Numbered from the stretch's first letter, positions 48,897 through 58,216 are shown. The stretch: DNA of 64,000 nucleotides from Solirubrobacteraceae bacterium (GCA_030681525.1 JAUXSD010000216.1:45218-109217); one strand, 5' to 3'. Notes: generated from the sequence alone by a model not told the origin. Program-made: numbers and translations.

Positions 48897-49840
48897 CCGG
48901 CGGTCGCGGCCTGCGCCGCGGGCTGCTGCTCACCAGGGGCCTCGTCGAGGAAGGCCTTCACGTCGGAGTTGAAGCGCGCGGGGCGCTCCATCATCGAGAC
49001 GTGGCCGGTGTCCTTGTAGATGATCTTGCGCGAGTCGGGGATGAGCTCCTCGAAGATCGCCGCGTCCTTGACCGGCACGAGGATGTCCTTGTCGCCCCAG
49101 AGGATGAGCGTCGGGCACGCGATCTTCTCGAGCCGATCGCGCAGCGGGTAGCGGCACATCGCCTCCAGCGCGTCGGAGAAGCCGGGCTTGCCGGAGCCGA
49201 GCACCTGCTGGGCGGCGAGCGGGCCGGGCAGCTTCTGCGGGTGCGCGGCGACGGTCAGCAGCAGCGCGTGGCGCAGGCGCGGGCGCAGCGCGACCTGGTG
49301 GGAGCGCGAGGCGATGTGGCCGAGCGTGAAGAACACGACGTTCTCGGCGCGATGGCGCAGCCCCTTGGTGCGCTCGGTGCGGATCGACTCGATGCTCAGC
49401 CCGGCCGCCGCGACGAGCACGAGCCGCTCGACGCGCTCGGGGTGCTGGATCGCCAGCTCCGCGCCGATGAAGCCGCCCATCGAGTTGCCGACGATCCGCG
49501 CCTCCTCGAGCTCGAGCTGCCCCATGAGCTCGTCGATCGCATCGGCGTAGCCGCTGATCGAGATCGTCTCGACGGGCATCTCGGACTGGCCGAAGCCGGG
49601 GAGGTCGACGGCGATGACGCGATGGTCGCGGGCGAAGAGCGGGATCTGCTCGAGCCAGTTCTGCCAGCAGCCCGACAGGCCGTGGATGAAGATCACCGGC
49701 GGGCCGGAGCCCATGTCGATGATGTTCATCCAGCGATCCTGGACGCGCACCCAGCGCAGGTGCTCCTGCCAGTCGATGTCCATCCACTCCGCGCGGCCGA
49801 CGGCGCCGTACGCCTCGGCCTCTTTGGTGCGTCGTCCCAC
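48893..49840 (-). CDS. alpha/beta-hydrolase
   Basis: 315 residues from GTG 49840, with TATGGT six nt upstream (leaderless). The catalytic set is complete: oxyanion loop IHGLSGCWQNW, nucleophile elbow GNSMGGFIGA, Asp in LILWGDKDILVP, His in GHVSM. Unlike the left-edge hydrolase, it has its Ser. It resembles MhpC/haloperoxidase-type carbon-carbon or ester hydrolases. The C-terminal about 20 residues are Gln/Ala-rich. Confidence 0.92.
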   Translation of the reverse strand: MGRRTKEAEAYGAVGRAEWMDIDWQEHLRWVRVQDRWMNIIDMGSGPPVIFIHGLSGCWQNWLEQIPLFARDHRVIAVDLPGFGQSEMPVETISISGYADAIDELMGQLELEEARIVGNSMGGFIGAELAIQHPERVERLVLVAAAGLSIESIRTERTKGLRHRAENVVFFTLGHIASRSHQVALRPRLRHALLLTVAAHPQKLPGPLAAQQVLGSGKPGFSDALEAMCRYPLRDRLEKIACPTLILWGDKDILVPVKDAAIFEELIPDSRKIIYKDTGHVSMMERPARFNSDVKAFLDEAPGEQQPAAQAATAG

Positions 49841-50284
49841 ATGGGCACCATACCCGCGAGGGCCGGGCCGAATCACGCATCGCCCCGGCTGAACCGCGCC
49901 GCGCCCCGTCTCGTAGGAACGGGTGGCAGGGCCGGTGCGCTGGATGCGCTTCCACTGCGGCACAGCGGTGTCGCGTCGTTGGCTGGGGTTTAGGGCCTGG
50001 CGGCCCTGCCGAAGTTGTGGCCTTCGTGTGCTCCGCGGCGCCCCCGGTCGACGACCCTGTCGCTGTGGAGCACCTGCCGGCGCGCGTCGATGAGCCCGCG
50101 CGCGCGCCCGCCGTTCTGCTCGTTGACCGCCGAGGAGGCCACGGGGACAGGGTGCCCGGGCGAGACCTCGTCCAGCCGTCCGCCGCAAGCCGAACTCGCT
50201 CAAGCTCGCGGCGCCGCCGCTCGATAGGGCCGCCAGCAGCCCTTCGCTGCATCCCGCGCGAGCCCGAGAAAGGTCACTCCTCCC
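49841..50284. other. divergent intergenic region, 444 nt
   Basis: It separates the divergent hydrolase and secreted-repeat genes. Apart from the leaderless hexamer of the hydrolase (49847-49852), I see no gene, tRNA or riboswitch. A small GCGC-TGGAT-GCGC hairpin lies near 49937. Confidence 0.5.
49847..49852 (-). promoter_or_regulatory. -10-like TATGGT, leaderless arrangement
   Basis: TATGGT precedes GTG 49840 by 6 nt on the minus strand and helps to fix that start. Confidence 0.5.
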
Positions 50285-52219
50285 ATGCATCTTCGGACCC
50301 GGCGCGGCGTCGCGCTGCTCTCGGTCACCGCCGCACTGGCGGGCGGCGCGTTCACGACGGTGTCGGCCGCCACCGCGGCCACGAGCCCCGCTCCGTCTCC
50401 GCGGCTGGGCCTCGGTGACCTGCTCGGCGATCTGCTCGGGGTCCTCGACCAGATCACGGGCGCCACGCTCGACACGGTCCGGACCCTGATCGCCCCGCTG
50501 TCGAACGCGGAGGTCGGCGACCTGTTGCAGGCCGGCGACTCGGCCCAGGTCTCCAAGCTGCTGGCGGCGGCGCACATCAACGGCCAGCTGACGGGCGCGC
50601 TCGGCACGCTCACCGCGACCGAGACCGGCGACCTGCTCGCGCCGCTCACCGGCACCGACCTGACCACCGCGCTCGGTGCCCTCTCGACCGCGCAGCTGCA
50701 GTCGGCGCTGACCACCCTCGTGCCCGCCGAGCTCGCGACGGTTGTCGACGGCCTCACCAGCGGACAGACCGCGAGCCTGCTCAGCACCGCCAACGCGGGC
50801 CAGCTCAGCAGCCTGCTGACCGGGCTCACCGGCAGCCAGCTCAGCGGCGCGCTCGGCACGCTGAACCCGACCGAGCTCGGCAGCCTGCTGACGCCGCTGA
50901 CCGGCACGAACCTCACGACGATCATCGGCGCGCTCGGCACCGCGCAGCTGCAGGGCGCGCTTGGCACGCTGCTGCCGTCCGACCTCGCCGCGCTCGTCGA
51001 CGTCCTCACCGCCGGCCAGACCGCCGCGCTGCTCGGCACGGCGAACGGCGGGCAGCTCAGCGGCCTGCTCGGCGCGCTGACGAGCACGCAGCTCTCCAAC
51101 GCGCTCGGCACGCTCACGCCCGCGCAGACCGGCGACCTGCTCGCCCCGCTGACCGCCGGCACCAGCCTCACCACGCTGCTCGGCGTCCTGACGACGTCGC
51201 AGCTGCAGTCCGCGCTCGGCACGCTGCTGCCGGCCGAACTGGCCGCCTTCGTCGACGGCCTCACCGCCGGCCAGACCGCCGGGCTGCTGAGCACGGCGAG
51301 CGCCGGACAGCTCAGCGGCCTGCTCGGCGCGCTGACGAGCGGTCAGCTGGCCGGCGCGCTCGGCGCGCTCGACGCGGGCCCGCTCAGCGCGATCGTCGGC
51401 ACGCTCACACCGGCGCAGATCACCGGCCTGCTCGGCGCCGGCGGCACCGACAGCGTCGTCAGCGGCCTGCTCGGCCAGGCCAACGGCCTCGCCGCCGGTC
51501 CGCGCAACGCCGCCCAGGTCGACACGCTGCTGGCGCAGCTCACCGCGCTGCTGGGCGGCGGTCTGCCGGCCGACCCGACCGATCTCGCGTCGCTGCTGAG
51601 CGTCGTCGACTCGCTGCTGGGCACGGGCGGCCTCGACCCGGCCCTGCTGACATCGCTGCTGGGCAGCGCCACCGGCCTGCTCGGCGGCGCGCCGGCGCCC
51701 GTCGCCACCCCGCTGCAGGGCCTCGTCACCCAGCTCACCGTCCTGCTCGCGCCGCCGGCGACCGGCGGCGGCACGCCCACCGCCGGCTCGCCGCCCCCTC
51801 CCCCCGGCGTCACGGCGCCCGCCGCCACGGGCACACCGCCGGCGACGGGCGGCACCACCGCCAAGCCCGGCCCCCAGTTCACCGGCTACCGCGCCACGGT
51901 CGGCGTGCTCAAGCTCCACAAGAAGCGCACGAGCCTGCGCTTCACGCTCACCTGCGCGTCGAACGCGCCGAAGGGCTGCCTCGTCAAGCTCAGCGCGAAG
52001 GTCGCGGGCAAGTCGGCGATGCGCTCGATGACGATGGTGCTGGCGCGCGGCAAGTCCGCGCCGGTCGCCGTCACCTTCTCCAAGAGCACGACGCGCCGCC
52101 TCAAGTCGAAGGGCGGGACGCTGAAGATCACCGCGCAGACCGCGCTGTCCTCGCTGCCCTCCGCGAGCCGGACGCTGAAGGTCAAGCGCCTGCGGACGGC
52201 TCGGAAGACGACCCGCTGA
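50285..52219 (+). CDS. secreted protein with three to four 84-residue repeats
   Basis: 644 residues from ATG 50285, with GAAAGG upstream. The signal peptide is at about 1-32. Repeats of 84-85 residues begin at 101, 185, 269 and 354 (QLSGALGTL..LLAPLTGT..LTTxLGxL..QLQxALGTLLPxELAAxVDGLTAGQTAxLL). They are Leu/Thr/Gly-rich and probably form alpha-solenoid helices. A Pro/Thr linker (GSPPPPPGVTAPAATGTP) precedes a C-terminal beta domain with two Cys (RFTLTCASNAPKGCLVKLSA) and a strongly basic tail. The pattern suggests a cell-surface adhesive or structural protein. The family is unnamed to me. Confidence 0.82.
   Translation: MHLRTRRGVALLSVTAALAGGAFTTVSAATAATSPAPSPRLGLGDLLGDLLGVLDQITGATLDTVRTLIAPLSNAEVGDLLQAGDSAQVSKLLAAAHINGQLTGALGTLTATETGDLLAPLTGTDLTTALGALSTAQLQSALTTLVPAELATVVDGLTSGQTASLLSTANAGQLSSLLTGLTGSQLSGALGTLNPTELGSLLTPLTGTNLTTIIGALGTAQLQGALGTLLPSDLAALVDVLTAGQTAALLGTANGGQLSGLLGALTSTQLSNALGTLTPAQTGDLLAPLTAGTSLTTLLGVLTTSQLQSALGTLLPAELAAFVDGLTAGQTAGLLSTASAGQLSGLLGALTSGQLAGALGALDAGPLSAIVGTLTPAQITGLLGAGGTDSVVSGLLGQANGLAAGPRNAAQVDTLLAQLTALLGGGLPADPTDLASLLSVVDSLLGTGGLDPALLTSLLGSATGLLGGAPAPVATPLQGLVTQLTVLLAPPATGGGTPTAGSPPPPPGVTAPAATGTPPATGGTTAKPGPQFTGYRATVGVLKLHKKRTSLRFTLTCASNAPKGCLVKLSAKVAGKSAMRSMTMVLARGKSAPVAVTFSKSTTRRLKSKGGTLKITAQTALSSLPSASRTLKVKRLRTARKTTR
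50585..51430 (+). repeat. 252-bp coding repeat units
   Basis: Three near-identical units (starting at nt 50585, 50837 and 51089) plus a partial fourth (51344) encode the solenoid repeats. DNA identity is high enough to allow expansion or contraction by recombination. Confidence 0.75.
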
Positions 52220-52299
52220 GGCGGCGAGTGCCACACTGCTCGCTCCCGTGAGCAGCGCCGACGCAGCGATCCTCGCCCCGAGCGACCGGACGGCCTGAC

Positions 52300-53262
52300 G
52301 TGAGCGCGGCGCCGATCGTCGTCGGAGGCGAGGCGCTGTACGACATCGTCGCGGGGCCCGGGCTCGACGTGGATGCGGCGATCACCGGCCACCCCGGCGG
52401 CGGCCCGTTCAACGTCTCACGCACGATCGGCCGCCTGCGCCAGCCGGTCGCGTTCCTCGGCCGGCTGTCGACCGACCGGCTCGGGGCGACGCACGAACGG
52501 ATGCTCGTCGAGGACGGCGTGAGCCTCGAGTGCCTCGTGCGCAGCGACGACCCGACGACGCTCGCGCTGGCCAGCGTCGACGCCGCCGGCGTGGCGGCCT
52601 ACGGCTTCTACACCCGTGCCACGGCCGCCGCCGGGCTGACCCCTGAAGCGGCCCTGGCCGCACTGCCCGAGCGCGTCGCCGCGCTGCACGTCGGGACGCT
52701 CGGCCTCGTGCTCGAGCCGCTGGCGAGCGCCATGGAGGCCGTCGTCGATCGGCTCGCCGGCCACACGATGGTCGTCCTCGATCCCAACTGCCGGCCGCAG
52801 GCGCTCGCCGATCCGCAGCCCTATCGCGAGCGCCTCGCACGGGTGGTCGGGCGCAGCGATCTCGTCAAGGTCAGCGAGGAGGACGTCGGCTGGCTCGATC
52901 CGCAGCGCTCGTCGCTGGACGCGGCCCGCGCGCTGCTGCAGCAGGGACCGCGCGCGGTCCTGCTCACCCGCGGCGCCGACGGCGCCACCGTGCTGAGCGC
53001 GGACGCCGAGACCGCGGTGCCCGCCGTGCCGGCGGTCATGGTCGACACGATCGGCGCGGGCGACGCGTTCGGCGGCGGCTTCCTGGCCTGGTGGGTCTCC
53101 AACGGCCTCGGCCGCGACGAGCTGGCCCGGCACGAGCTCGTCGTCGCTGCGGTCCACTTCGCTGCCGCCGTCGCGGCCCGCACGGTCGCCGAGGCCGGCG
53201 CCTCCCCGCCGCGGCTGCCCGTCGCCGCGCGCGGGCGCGGGCTCGACGCCGCCGACCTCTAG
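52300..53262 (+). CDS. PfkB-family carbohydrate kinase
   Basis: 320 residues from GTG 52300. N-terminal GG motif (GHPGGGPFNVSRTIGRL) and C-terminal signature DTIGAGDAFGGGFLAWWV with the catalytic Asp. DLVKVSEEDVGWLDP and LLTRGADGATVL complete the ribokinase fold. It most resembles fructokinase/ribokinase types; the sugar cannot be specified. Neighbours are a small hypothetical gene and an ABC exporter on the opposite strand, so there is no sugar operon. Confidence 0.9.
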   Translation: MSAAPIVVGGEALYDIVAGPGLDVDAAITGHPGGGPFNVSRTIGRLRQPVAFLGRLSTDRLGATHERMLVEDGVSLECLVRSDDPTTLALASVDAAGVAAYGFYTRATAAAGLTPEAALAALPERVAALHVGTLGLVLEPLASAMEAVVDRLAGHTMVVLDPNCRPQALADPQPYRERLARVVGRSDLVKVSEEDVGWLDPQRSSLDAARALLQQGPRAVLLTRGADGATVLSADAETAVPAVPAVMVDTIGAGDAFGGGFLAWWVSNGLGRDELARHELVVAAVHFAAAVAARTVAEAGASPPRLPVAARGRGLDAADL

Positions 53263-53303
53263 GAGCCACGTACAACGTTCCCGCGCGACCCACTAGCGCG
53301 CGC

Positions 53304-53564
53304 TCAGTAGCCGCCGCGCCAGATGCCGTCGGCCGGCTTGGGCGGCAGGACGTCCCAGCCGTCCATCACGTGCTCGATGCGCTCGTTCTTGGCGAACGCG
53401 GTGTAGGCGTTACCGTTGAACGTGAAGGTGATCTCCTCCTGGCCGGTCTCGATCGTCTCGACGCCGTAGACGTGGTCGACCTTGACGTCGTGCTGCGTGA
53501 GCAGCTTGTGCATCCGATCCTCGTCAGAGCCCTCCGGATAGCGCCCGCTCATCTTCACCGACAT
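53304..53564 (-). CDS. small hypothetical acidic protein
   Basis: 86 residues from ATG 53564, with TACCCT six nt upstream. MSVKMSGRYPEGSDEDRMHK begins it, and a beta-rich core (VYGVETIETGQEEITFTFNG) ends ADGIWRGGY. It has no membrane segment, no Cys and no recognised domain. Protein-like composition and the promoter pattern support it being real. Confidence 0.65.
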   Translation of the reverse strand: MSVKMSGRYPEGSDEDRMHKLLTQHDVKVDHVYGVETIETGQEEITFTFNGNAYTAFAKNERIEHVMDGWDVLPPKPADGIWRGGY

Positions 53565-53570
53565 GGCGCG

Positions 53571-53576
53571 AGGGTA
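53571..53576 (-). promoter_or_regulatory. -10-like TACCCT, leaderless arrangement
   Basis: TACCCT lies 6 nt before ATG 53564 on the minus strand. Confidence 0.5.
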
Positions 53577-53626
53577 CTGCGGCAGGGCGGCGATCGCCAC
53601 CCGCAGCCGGCCCGTGGCGCGCGGTG

Positions 53627-54367
53627 CTAGACGAGGTCGCGGCTGCGCAGGCGCGCGCCCGCCGCGGCGAAGAACAGCGCGATCCAGCCGAACATCACGA
53701 GCACCGCCGTGCCCGGCGCCAGCAGGTCGTCGTCGTCGCTCTCGCCGAACGGGCTGATGTCGACGATCCCGGACGGCACGATGGTCGTCGGCCCGTAGCG
53801 CCCGACGTCGGGCGCCAGGCCGTAGAGCGCCGGCTCGAGCACGAAGCCGAGCACCAGGACGGCGATGATCGCGACGACCTGGTTGCGCACGAGCGCGCCG
53901 ATGCCGACGCCGAGCGCGCCGAGCAGCGCCGCCACGAGCAGGTTGCGCCACAGCACGTCGACGAGGTCCGACAACGGTGCGCCGTCGATGCCGCGCACGG
54001 CGAGGATGATCGTGCCGACGATCATGATGATGACGGTCACGATCAGCGACAGCAGCGCGCCGGCTGCCGCGTAGGACAGCGTCTTGGCGCTCAGCAGCCG
54101 CAGGCGGTCGGGGGCGGCCAGGATCGTGCCGGTGATCGTGCGGTGGCGCCACTCGCCGGCCATGCCCATGACGCCGAGCAGCAGGATGAACAGGCCGGTG
54201 AAGTCCGCGGCGAAGAGGTTGCGCGTGTTCTGCTCGCTCCAGTCGTTGCCGAGGATCGCCGTCAGGACGACGACGAGCAGCGAGAGCGCGAGGGCCGCCC
54301 CGACGAGGGCGGCGAACGTCCGCGTCGTGCGCAGCTTCAGCATCTCGGCGCGCAGCAGCGAGCTCAT
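53627..54367 (-). CDS. ABC-2 type transporter permease
   Basis: 246 residues with six membrane helices (FAALVGAALALSLLVVVLTA; FILLLGVMGMAGEWRHRTIT, the conserved GEWRHRTITGT motif after TM2; VTVIIMIVGTIILAV). It is the membrane half of an ABC exporter whose ATPase gene overlaps its start by 4 nt (ATGA). It exports an unknown lipid, drug or peptide. Confidence 0.9.
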   Translation of the reverse strand: MSSLLRAEMLKLRTTRTFAALVGAALALSLLVVVLTAILGNDWSEQNTRNLFAADFTGLFILLLGVMGMAGEWRHRTITGTILAAPDRLRLLSAKTLSYAAAGALLSLIVTVIIMIVGTIILAVRGIDGAPLSDLVDVLWRNLLVAALLGALGVGIGALVRNQVVAIIAVLVLGFVLEPALYGLAPDVGRYGPTTIVPSGIVDISPFGESDDDDLLAPGTAVLVMFGWIALFFAAAGARLRSRDLV

Positions 54368-55257
54368 GCCGTCGGCTCCCCCGTCAGCGCGAAGAACGCC
54401 TGCTCCAGCGAGCGGGCGCGCGGGGCGAGGCCGACGAGGTAGACGCCTGCGTCGCCCGCCACGACGCCGACGCGCTCGGTGCCGACGCCGGGGACCAGCA
54501 GGTCGTCGCCCAGGGACTGGACCGGAAGGCCGGCCTGCTCCAGCGCGCGCGCCAGGCGGGCGTTGTCCTGCGCGCGCACGATCGTCGACAACCCCTCGTC
54601 GCCGCCGAGCACCCTCTCGAGCGTGCCGTGGCCGCGCATCTCGCCGCGCGCGATGACGACGACGTCGTCGACGGACTGCGCGACCTCGGCGAGCAGGTGG
54701 CTGGAGATGAGCACCGCGCGCCCGCGCTCCGCCTGCGCGCGGACGAGCCCGCGCATCCAGGCGATGCCCGGCGGATCGAGCCCGTTCGTCGGCTCGTCGA
54801 GGATGAGCACCTCGGGATCGCCGAGCAGCGCGGCGGCGATGCCCAGGCGCTGCTTCATGCCCATCGAGAAGCCGCCGGCGCGGCGGTCGGCCGCCTCGGT
54901 CAGTCCGACTTCGGCGAGCACCTCGTCGACGCGCTCGAACGGGTGGTCGCCGGTCGTGGCCAGCACGCGCAGGTGGTTGCGCGCGGTGCGGCCGGGATGA
55001 AAGGAGGCGTCCTCGAGCACGGCGCCGACCTTCGAGCTCGGGTGCTCCAGCTGGTCGTAGCGCAGGCCCCCGAACGTGGCGGTTCCGGCGGTCGGGCGCA
55101 CGAGGCCGAGCAGCGCTCGCAGCGTCGTGCTCTTGCCGGCGCCGTTGGGCCCGAGAAAGCCCGTGACGCGACCGGCCTCGATGTCGAAGCTCAGGTTGTT
55201 GACGGCGAGGACGGGACCGAAGCGCTTGGAGAGGTCACGTACCTCGACGGGAGCCAT
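54364..55257 (-). CDS. ABC transporter ATP-binding protein
   Basis: 297 residues from ATG 55257. Walker A GPNGAGKS (35-42), signature FSMGMKQRLGIAAAL, Walker B LILDEPTNGLD and the switch His in LISSHLL are all intact. The C-terminal about 80 residues form the regulatory or dimer domain typical of DrrA-like drug exporters (RAQDNARLARALEQAGLPVQ). It is coupled to the permease gene. In-frame codons further upstream are antisense-like, so ATG 55257 is chosen. Confidence 0.92.
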   Translation of the reverse strand: MAPVEVRDLSKRFGPVLAVNNLSFDIEAGRVTGFLGPNGAGKSTTLRALLGLVRPTAGTATFGGLRYDQLEHPSSKVGAVLEDASFHPGRTARNHLRVLATTGDHPFERVDEVLAEVGLTEAADRRAGGFSMGMKQRLGIAAALLGDPEVLILDEPTNGLDPPGIAWMRGLVRAQAERGRAVLISSHLLAEVAQSVDDVVVIARGEMRGHGTLERVLGGDEGLSTIVRAQDNARLARALEQAGLPVQSLGDDLLVPGVGTERVGVVAGDAGVYLVGLAPRARSLEQAFFALTGEPTA

Positions 55258-55405
55258 TGGGCCAGCATGATGGCGCACCGGCCCGCGCTTCATGGTCGCT
55301 CGTCGGTTGCCCCCGCCGGTTCTCATCGAACCGGTTAGCGGAGCGTCATCGTGAGTCGCGCCGGGTTGCCGCACTCGTCCGGCGTGTCGAGGCGGGTGGC
55401 GAAGA

Positions 55406-55411
55406 TACGGT
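55406..55411 (+). promoter_or_regulatory. -10-like TACGGT, leaderless arrangement
   Basis: TACGGT ends 8 nt before ATG 55420, without Shine-Dalgarno, supporting that start rather than 55351. Confidence 0.5.
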
Positions 55412-55419
55412 CTGCGCAC

Positions 55420-55770
55420 ATGGACACCATGGACCTCACCGAAGCCACCGAACTCGCCCGCCGCGTCCGCGCGCTGTACCACCGCATCGAGGAGCGCCAC
55501 GAAGGAAGCGTCTGGAGTACGAAGGACGACATGCTCGGGCTCGTCAACGACGTCGGCTCGTTGAGCCGCCTCGTCATGGCCACCGGGGGCCAGTGGGCGC
55601 CAGAGGGCGATGTTCCGGCGCTGCTGCGGGGCAAGCTCGCCGAGTGTCTCTGGTGGGTGCTGGTCCTCGCCGACCGGCTGGACGTCGACATCGCCGATGC
55701 GTACGCGTCGAAGCTCGGCGACATCGAGGCGCACCTCCGGTCGGTGGTGAGCCGGCTTCCGTCCGACTGA
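55420..55770 (+). CDS. MazG-like nucleotide pyrophosphohydrolase
   Basis: 116 residues from ATG 55420. It is an all-helical MazG-type fold: STKDDMLGLVNDVGSLSRLV and LRGKLAECLWWVLVLADRLD, then IADAYASKLGDIEAHL. The EExxE-like metal motifs are partly replaced (D/D in DDMLGLVND), so activity is uncertain. It is predicted to hydrolyse non-canonical or excess NTPs, and the fold resembles MazG-like/phage proteins. It is divergent from the ABC exporter. Confidence 0.75.
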   Translation: MDTMDLTEATELARRVRALYHRIEERHEGSVWSTKDDMLGLVNDVGSLSRLVMATGGQWAPEGDVPALLRGKLAECLWWVLVLADRLDVDIADAYASKLGDIEAHLRSVVSRLPSD

Positions 55771-55824
55771 CGGCCCCGGGTGCGGGGTCGGCGATGCTCG
55801 TCAGCGACGCACCCGTGTGCGGCG

Positions 55825-56931
55825 TCAGCCGAAGTCGATGACGCTGCGGATGCCGTCCTGGGCGTGCATGAGGTCAAAGCCCGTGTTGACCTCGTCGAGC
55901 GTGATCCGGTGCGACAGAAACGCGTCGACGTCGATGTCGCCGTCGAGGTAGCGCTGGACGAGCTGCGGGACCTGGTCGCGGCCCTTGACGCCGCCGAACG
56001 ACGAGCCCGCCACGCGCCGGCCGGTGATCAGCAGGCGCGGGATGATGTCCAGCGTCTCGCCCTTGCCCGCGACGCCGCACATCGTCGCCAGGCCCCAGCC
56101 CATGCGCGCCGACTCCACCGCCTGGCGCATCACGGCCACGTTGCCGGTCGCCTCGATCGTGTAGTCCGCCCCGAAGCCGCCGGTCAGCTCGAGGATCGCG
56201 TCGACGGTGTCCGCGCCGCCGAGCATGACGTCGGTGGCGCCCTGGTGGCGGGCCATCTCCAGGCGCTCCTGCGAGAGGTCGACGCAGACGATCCGCTCGG
56301 CGCCCTGCAGGCGACAGCCGGCCACCGCGCCGAGGCCGACCATGCCCGCGCCGAACACGACGCACGTCGAGCCCGCCTCGACCCTGGCGGTGTACATCGC
56401 CGCGCCCAGGCCGGTCGACAGGCCGCAGGCGAACAGGCACGCGCGATCCAGCGGCGCCTCGGGCGAGACCTTCGCCAGCGCGATCTGCGGCATGACCGTG
56501 TACTCGGCGAACGTCGACGTTCCCATGAAGTGGCGGATCGGCTCGCCATTGCGTGACAGCCTTGTCGTCCCATCGGGTAGGTACCCGCGCCCTTGCTGAT
56601 CGCGGATCGCCAGGCAGATGTTCGTCTTCGGGCTCTCGCAGTGCACGCACGCGCGGCACTGGGGGGAGAACAGCGTCACGACGTGGTCGCCGACGGCGAG
56701 CGAGTCGACCCCCTCGCCGATCGCCTCCACGACACCCGCGCCCTCGTGGCCGAGCACCGTGGGAGCGTAGCCGGACGGATCGACGCCGGACGCCGTGTAC
56801 ATGTCGGTGTGGCAGACGCCACACGCCACGAGGCGCACGAGCACCTCGCCGGTCTTGGGCTCCTCCAGGTCGAGCTCCTGCACGACGAGAGGCTGGCCGA
56901 ACTCCTCGAGCACCGCAGCGCGCATACGCAT
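55825..56931 (-). CDS. zinc-dependent class III-type alcohol dehydrogenase
   Basis: 368 residues. ATG 56931 is supported by TAGGTT seven nt upstream. Catalytic zinc region GVCHTDMYTASGVD and GHEGAGVVEAIG, structural zinc cluster QCRACVHCESPKTNIC (four Cys), and NAD motif GAGMVGLGAVAG. Close to S-(hydroxymethyl)glutathione/mycothiol or NDMA-dependent methanol dehydrogenases, it oxidises alcohols or formaldehyde adducts. The specific thiol cannot be inferred. It is divergent from the CFA synthase gene. Confidence 0.92.
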   Translation of the reverse strand: MRMRAAVLEEFGQPLVVQELDLEEPKTGEVLVRLVACGVCHTDMYTASGVDPSGYAPTVLGHEGAGVVEAIGEGVDSLAVGDHVVTLFSPQCRACVHCESPKTNICLAIRDQQGRGYLPDGTTRLSRNGEPIRHFMGTSTFAEYTVMPQIALAKVSPEAPLDRACLFACGLSTGLGAAMYTARVEAGSTCVVFGAGMVGLGAVAGCRLQGAERIVCVDLSQERLEMARHQGATDVMLGGADTVDAILELTGGFGADYTIEATGNVAVMRQAVESARMGWGLATMCGVAGKGETLDIIPRLLITGRRVAGSSFGGVKGRDQVPQLVQRYLDGDIDVDAFLSHRITLDEVNTGFDLMHAQDGIRSVIDFG

Positions 56932-56938
56932 GCCGCGC

Positions 56939-56944
56939 AACCTA
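56939..56944 (-). promoter_or_regulatory. -10-like TAGGTT, leaderless arrangement
   Basis: TAGGTT precedes ATG 56931 by 7 nt on the minus strand, deciding between the two candidate ATGs 56931 and 56925. Confidence 0.5.
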
Positions 56945-56992
56945 GTGGGCATTCTCGGAACGGTCCACCGAGAAGGCGCACTCCCCACTGAG

Positions 56993-58216
56993 ATGGCGCT
57001 TGGCTCCAACACCGAGCCCCTGCGCGCCGAGCTGGCCGCCGCGCTGCCCGAGCGCCCGTTCGAGCTGCGCTTTTGGGACGGCAGCCGGCTGCCCTCGACC
57101 GACGGCGACGGCGGCCCGGTGTTCGAGGCGCGCTCCCCGCGCGCGGTGGCGTACGCGCTGCTGGCGCCCGGGCAGCTCGGCCTGAGCCGCGCCTACGTCT
57201 CCGGCGAGCTGGCGGTGGACGACCTCGACGGGGTGCTCGGCGTGCTGCGCGGCTGGACGCCGCCGTCGATCGACGCCGGGCAGCGACGCCGGCTGCTGCT
57301 CGGCGCGCTGCGGGCGGCCGGCGTCATGCGCCCGCCGCCGCCGCCGGCAGTCGAGCTGCGGCCGCGCGGCACGCGCCACAGCATCGAGCGCGACGCCCGC
57401 GCGGTGCGCCACCACTACGACGTCGCCAACGAGTTCTTCGCGCTCTTCCTCGACGCCTCGATGACGTACTCGTGCGCGATCTTCGCGGACCCGTCACGCG
57501 ACGACGAGCCGCTGCAGTCCGCCCAGGAGCGCAAGCTGGAGACGATCTGCCGCAAGCTCGCGCTCACGCCCGGCGAGCGCGTGCTCGACGTCGGCTGCGG
57601 CTGGGGCAGCTTCGCGATCCATGCCGCGACGCGCCACGGCGTCCGCGTCGTCGGCATCACGCTGTCGCAGCCGCAGGCGGCGCTCGCGCGCGAGCGCGCC
57701 GCGGCGGCGGGAGTCGGCGACCGTGTCGAGATCCGCGTCGCCGACTACCGCGACCTGGCCGGCGAGGCATTCGACGCGATCGCCAGCATCGGGATGGTCG
57801 AGCACGTCGGCGGCGAGCGCCTCGACGAGTACGCGACCTCGCTCGCGCGCTCGCTGCGACCCGGCGGCCGGCTGCTCAACCACGGCATCGCGCGGCTGCG
57901 CCACGGCGCGGCAGAGGAGGCCGGCGCGTTCTCGGAGCGCTACGTCTTCCCCGACGCGGCGCCGATGCACCTCTCGCGCGTGCTGCTGGCGCTCGAGCGG
58001 GCGGGCTTTCGGTGCGAGCACGTCGAGGGCTACGCCGAGCACTACGCGCGCACGCTGGCGCACTGGGCGGCGCGGCTCGACGAGCATGCCGCGGCGGGCG
58101 AGCGGCTCGCCGGCCCCGAGCGGATGCGCATCTGGCGGCTGTACCTGCGCGCCGCCCGCAGCGGCTTTCAGACGGGCTTCACGTCGATCTACCAGGTGCG
58201 CTGTCGGCTGCGCTGA
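56993..58216 (+). CDS. cyclopropane-fatty-acyl-phospholipid synthase family methyltransferase
   Basis: 407 residues from ATG 56993. It has an N-terminal lipid-binding region (PRAVAYALLAPGQLGLSRAY), then the CFA-synthase SAM domain: HYDVANEFFALFLDASMTYS (with YSCAIF), VLDVGCGWGSFAIHAA, IGMVEHVGGERLDEY, SERYVFPDAAPMHLSR. It methylates unsaturated acyl chains in membrane phospholipids from S-adenosylmethionine. In this lineage the product may be cyclopropane or branched fatty acids. A desaturase gene 2 kb away may supply substrate. The 3' end overlaps the convergent transporter gene by 38 bp. Confidence 0.92.
   Translation: MALGSNTEPLRAELAAALPERPFELRFWDGSRLPSTDGDGGPVFEARSPRAVAYALLAPGQLGLSRAYVSGELAVDDLDGVLGVLRGWTPPSIDAGQRRRLLLGALRAAGVMRPPPPPAVELRPRGTRHSIERDARAVRHHYDVANEFFALFLDASMTYSCAIFADPSRDDEPLQSAQERKLETICRKLALTPGERVLDVGCGWGSFAIHAATRHGVRVVGITLSQPQAALARERAAAAGVGDRVEIRVADYRDLAGEAFDAIASIGMVEHVGGERLDEYATSLARSLRPGGRLLNHGIARLRHGAAEEAGAFSERYVFPDAAPMHLSRVLLALERAGFRCEHVEGYAEHYARTLAHWAARLDEHAAAGERLAGPERMRIWRLYLRAARSGFQTGFTSIYQVRCRLR

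Noticed and set aside
45404..49993. A plus-strand open frame of about 1500 codons
   Set aside because: It runs antisense to the RTX and hydrolase genes. Its Val/Ala/Asp-repetitive translation mirrors the opposite-strand repeats, as expected in very GC-rich DNA.
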